From contig NZ_CP028960.1 in the NCBI RefSeq assembly GCF_003071365.1, positions 806,001 to 870,000 on the forward strand: a stretch of DNA of 64,000 nucleotides. Direction: 5' to 3'. The DNA is from Methyloceanibacter sp. wino2. GTDB taxonomy: Bacteria > Pseudomonadota > Alphaproteobacteria > Rhizobiales > Methyloligellaceae. A program made the position numbers and the translations under genes. This document shows, piece after piece, positions 62,301-64,000 of this stretch (its first letter is position 1; the number at the start of each line of letters is the position of its first letter). Under the pieces are notes generated by a model. It did not search any database and was not told the origin of the DNA. It worked only from the letters and a program-made list of their open reading frames with translations.

Positions 62301-62431
62301 ACCGTGGATTTCCCCGAACCGGTTTGACCGTAGATACCAAACAGCCCAGCCTCGACCGCGTCGCGGAAGTCGATGACTTCCTTGCCCGGGTATGGGCCGA
62401 ACGCCTGCAAGGTCAGCCTCACCGGTCTCAT
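59357..62431 (-). CDS. sbcC: SbcC nuclease complex ATPase
   Basis: The 1024-residue SMC-like protein has the Walker A loop GIYGQTGSGKST (residues 33-44), Q-loop FRQIVLLPQGKFEAFLAA, a long Glu/Ala-rich coiled coil with the zinc hook Cys517-Pro-Val-Cys520, and the C-terminal signature TLSGGETFIAALALALGLAD with DTIFIDEGFGSLD. SbcC with SbcD forms an ATP-dependent nuclease that opens hairpins and DNA ends. It overlaps sbcD by four bases. It seems intact, although its partner gene is broken. Confidence 0.95.
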   Translation of the reverse strand: MRPVRLTLQAFGPYPGKEVIDFRDAVEAGLFGIYGQTGSGKSTVFSAMTFALFGEPAKPEQETPSLRSDHADADMQTEVELVFDMGGHRYVVARRPEQMRPKQRGVGETRHPHEAFLFDATGIAVDEIGGESRGKILAEKKVRDVDKAIIEMLGYGPEQFRQIVLLPQGKFEAFLAAKTKERLAILRDLFDVSAYRALSAKLKSDADTAERHVQDQRRVCSGRLGAEGFESLDALNDGIDAAGVHCSETAKVEEGARAGLLAAQTALGAAEKLEEQFKSLDLARETLAVLEAGQEAMDALAKRIVQAERARTLLDVESNVSEADADAKNARHARNESQRLAEMASAKAKEAVTALEVETQRAGEMDEMRQNLEALDRHKEVLEKSTGLVEAVDRAREAKRQAGESLESAERRLAGLDKQHQTNVDAIKAARQAEVHLRDSVARLEGLKRLLSAATNFEKAEVSVQVAHDELQVLTSTHANAARAAHEAKSEYAEAERALSEAQALHLAAKLEPGEPCPVCGSIEHPAPATGAAEHAGLDQAFRDTKAAFELADAAVHEAFASLEAGRVILAERQGILAAFDPPRESAAVLTEQIETEQLLLEDAGPPRDIAAMEADGERLAEQIREATQVREECRDTLGKLQASAAAEQARLDQMLSAVPQDLRDPAALAATRQKVAGGLAERQAARDAAEAMARETRDADLSTAKDLQAAAGKLTESQARHRKAEEAFAARLAQAGVTEDEFRALKPAIATVEEDRTTVNEHLRKLENANEEMHKTSEAIQDRERPDLSVLQAAKLDADQKLTEAVDLRSGAQQRLAHLSKLKGDLEETLRELDALEASSGPLRALAALANGENPQRLDLETFAIGAMFDRVLEAANLRLGPMTGDRYRLMRNEESAGRGRRGLEIEVFDIFTGKARPTSTLSGGETFIAALALALGLADVVESASGKVRLDTIFIDEGFGSLDTENGSGTLDQVLQVLAKLVSQNRAVGLISHVSLVQEAIPNGFYVWKEVTGSHVEARGVN

Positions 62432-63575
62432 TCGACGTCCTCTCCTGTCCGCACGTCATGGAGCGCAGTCGCAATGACCTTCAATTCATCCTCATTGAAG
62501 CGCTCTCCCCTCACTAGTTCCAAGAAGTCTCCCATGACGTCTAATGGATTGGCCATTTTCGTCTGCCGTCCATCGAGCGACTTCACCTCAGGGGCGCGTT
62601 GGTCGCGCTCGTAAGTCAAATCGCACGCGTTTGGAAAGACCGCGCGCAGGCGCTTCATCCCGTCAATCACCGGCACGTCGTCCGTAAGGACGGCCTTGAT
62701 AAAATCCGTAGAGGGTTCCGCGGCTACAAGCTCAGCATGCTTCCCTCTGAGGGTCCGGATACCCCGAAGCGGCTCGAATGGAATCGTCTTGACATCGACG
62801 GCGCCGGCCCCATCGATTTCGACTAGACTCATGGACTTGGCAGTGCCCGCCTCATCGAAGCCGAAGGCGAGAGGCGATCCGGAATAACAGATGTGCGGCA
62901 CGCCCACCAATTGGGGACGATGCAGATGCCCCAGGGCGACATAGTGTGCGCCGTCGAAGATCTCCGGCCCGACCGTCTCAATTCCACCTACTCGGACGAG
63001 TGGCCTCTCGCTATCGCTGCTCTGCGCACCGGAGACAAAAGCGTGGCCGATGATTACCCAACGAGCCCCTTCCGGGACATTGCGGCGAGCAGCGGCAACC
63101 TGGGCGGCAAGAACGTCCTCCGGGGATTGCAGCGTTTCATCGGCGAAACACTCCCGGGCTGTGTACTCATATGCGAATGGAAGACCAGAAAAGGCGACGG
63201 GGCCGTACTTATCAGCCAGGACCAATGGCCTCTCGTCCGCACTCACATCCCCGCGGATAAGCGCTCTACGTGTGTCCGTCATGATAGACATCGACGCGAT
63301 GCGATCGCCAGAATCGTGGTTGCCGGCAATCATGGCGACCGCAGCCCTGGTCTCCGAGGCTACTCGCGACAGGAATGCATTGAACTGACGGACCGCCGTC
63401 GCAGGCGGCGCGGCGCGGCGCGATCAAAAATATCGCCAGCGATCACAAGGACGTCCACCTCACATTCCACTATCGTGCCAATGATCTGATCGAGAACCAC
63501 AGCGTGATCCTCTTCCAGCGAGATGCCGTTGAACTGGCGGCCGAGATGCAGATCGGCAGTGTGAAGAACTCTCAC
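62428..63575 (-). pseudogene. sbcD: sbcD exonuclease subunit, frameshifted
   Basis: The first part starts at a GTG at 63575 (VLHTADLHLGRQFNGISLEE, VLVIAGDIFDRAAP) and then runs out of frame to a stop at 63360. The rest of SbcD continues in another frame from PATAVRQFNAFLSRVASETR, with MIAGNHDSGD, VIIGHAFVSG and ALGHLHRPQLVG, to 62428. All phosphoesterase motifs (DLH, GDIFD, GNHD, GHLH) are present in total but split. The break falls on a run of three GGCGC units at 63407-63421; removing one five-base unit restores the frame. It could be true loss, slippage-based switching or a sequence error. Confidence 0.85.
63407..63421. repeat. Three tandem GGCGC units at the sbcD frameshift
   Basis: GGCGC occurs three times without interruption. 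With two units the SbcD frame reads through FDRAAPPATAVRQ as in homologues; with three it shifts by five bases (+2). Short GC-rich units like this can expand or contract during replication. Confidence 0.8.
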
Positions 63576-64000
63576 GACTGGGGCCCTCTCGCCGCGCCGG
63601 AACCGGCCAAACCTGCCGCTAGTTCGGCGAGCCCGTCCGCAGCCCGCCTATGCCCCTCCACCCACATTCGCCGGAGGACGGGCTCTGGCACCATCTCGTC
63701 AAACTTCTCCGTTTGAAGATTTTCCACAAACTCTACAATATCCGAGATGTCCGGCGGCTTCGCCGCAAGCTGGCGCAATATCTCGCACACGATCTCCGGA
63801 TGGGTATCCACCACTGTTACGCCAACGTCCAAGATCGAGCAGTCCAGCCCTGCGGCGAGAAAGGCAACCCCCAGAACACTGTTCATCTCGGTGCCGCGCC
63901 AAGTGAGCACGTGCGTGTCCCTGCCGCTTGCAATCAGGCTCTTTGAAGCGAGCTTCAGTTCGGCGTACGCACCACGCCCTTCCCCAAGCAGCGCCGTCGC
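63572..64000 (-). CDS. Probable helicase C-terminal part, 5' end outside window
   Basis: The frame is open from the right edge to the stop at 63572, giving at least 142 residues: LASKSLIASGRDTHVLTWRG, TEMNSVLGVAFLAAGLDCSI, LDVGVTVVDTHPEIVCEILR and FDEMVPEPVLRRMWVEGHRR. This resembles the C-terminal region of large DEAD/DEAH-box helicases that sit beside sbcCD in some alphaproteobacteria, but the helicase motifs lie outside the window, so this is only a guess from memory. The stop overlaps the sbcD GTG start (GTGA). Confidence 0.4.
   Translation of the reverse strand, partial: ATALLGEGRGAYAELKLASKSLIASGRDTHVLTWRGTEMNSVLGVAFLAAGLDCSILDVGVTVVDTHPEIVCEILRQLAAKPPDISDIVEFVENLQTEKFDEMVPEPVLRRMWVEGHRRAADGLAELAAGLAGSGAARGPQS

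Noticed and set aside
62428-63575. Programmed ribosomal frameshifting in sbcD
   Set aside because: The shift needed corresponds to a five-base unit of a tandem repeat and there is no slippery heptamer or downstream structure; mutation, slippage or error explains it better.

Overview
The window looks like the chromosome of a methylotrophic, denitrifying alphaproteobacterium of the order Hyphomicrobiales (Hyphomicrobium/Methyloceanibacter-like). This is inferred from a lanthanide-type methanol dehydrogenase (xoxF), a complete respiratory nitrate reductase operon with a fused NarK1-NarK2 transporter, NnrR/NnrS-type nitric-oxide genes, high GC and the style of the accessory genes. No rRNA, tRNA or CRISPR array was seen.

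Layout. 1-3.8 kb: a cut-off SMP-30-like gene diverging from a LysR regulator, then the first 95 codons of an arylsulfatase that end abruptly in an 847-bp decayed copy of a phage terminase gene. 3.8-8.3 kb: a periplasmic molybdenum hydroxylase operon (2Fe-2S subunit, large subunit, XdhC-like and MocA-like maturation factors). 8.5-17 kb: a remnant, small membrane and secreted proteins, a convergently overlapping hybrid histidine kinase and NarL-type regulator, a secreted protein with a knottin-like cysteine pattern, and a protein with a discoidin-like C-terminus. 17.5-21.7 kb: a nitric-oxide response cluster (NsrR-like repressor, group III truncated haemoglobin, FdxA, a lone aa3 oxidase subunit I, DUF488) ending in broken nnrS and dioxygenase genes. 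21.8-22.5 kb: an orphan Cap15-like (2TM-beta) protein. 22.5-29.8 kb: sulfur and one-carbon housekeeping genes (metB, 1-Cys peroxiredoxin, cysI, cysJ, 5-formyl-THF cyclo-ligase, LysR). 30.1-37.4 kb: PAS protein, a second Rrf2 regulator with cytochrome P460 and a 2OG-Fe dioxygenase, a vWA gene with an internal stop, xoxF and a MocR regulator. 37.9-52.1 kb: narK, an outer-membrane barrel gene, DUF6455, nnrS, an nnrR-like gene and narGHJI plus a parvulin gene, with a perfect FNR/NnrR box upstream of narG. 52.5-59.1 kb: a phage-like island (TerL, DUF5681, ParB-methyltransferase, DUF3489, DUF2924, large serine recombinase). 59.4-64 kb: sbcC, a frameshifted sbcD and the end of a probable helicase gene.

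Working together: the nar, nnr, narK, truncated-globin, P460 and Rrf2 genes form a nitrate-respiration and NO-defence network, while xoxF (and possibly the folate enzyme) supplies methanol-derived carbon and electrons. The two terminase copies form an 847-bp direct repeat that brackets about 50 kb containing all of these functions, which makes the region potentially unstable. The most unusual items are the orphan Cap15-like protein, the secreted knottin-like protein, the phage-packaging island without structural genes, and the twice-seen association of an Rrf2 repressor, a haem protein and a 2OG-Fe dioxygenase.
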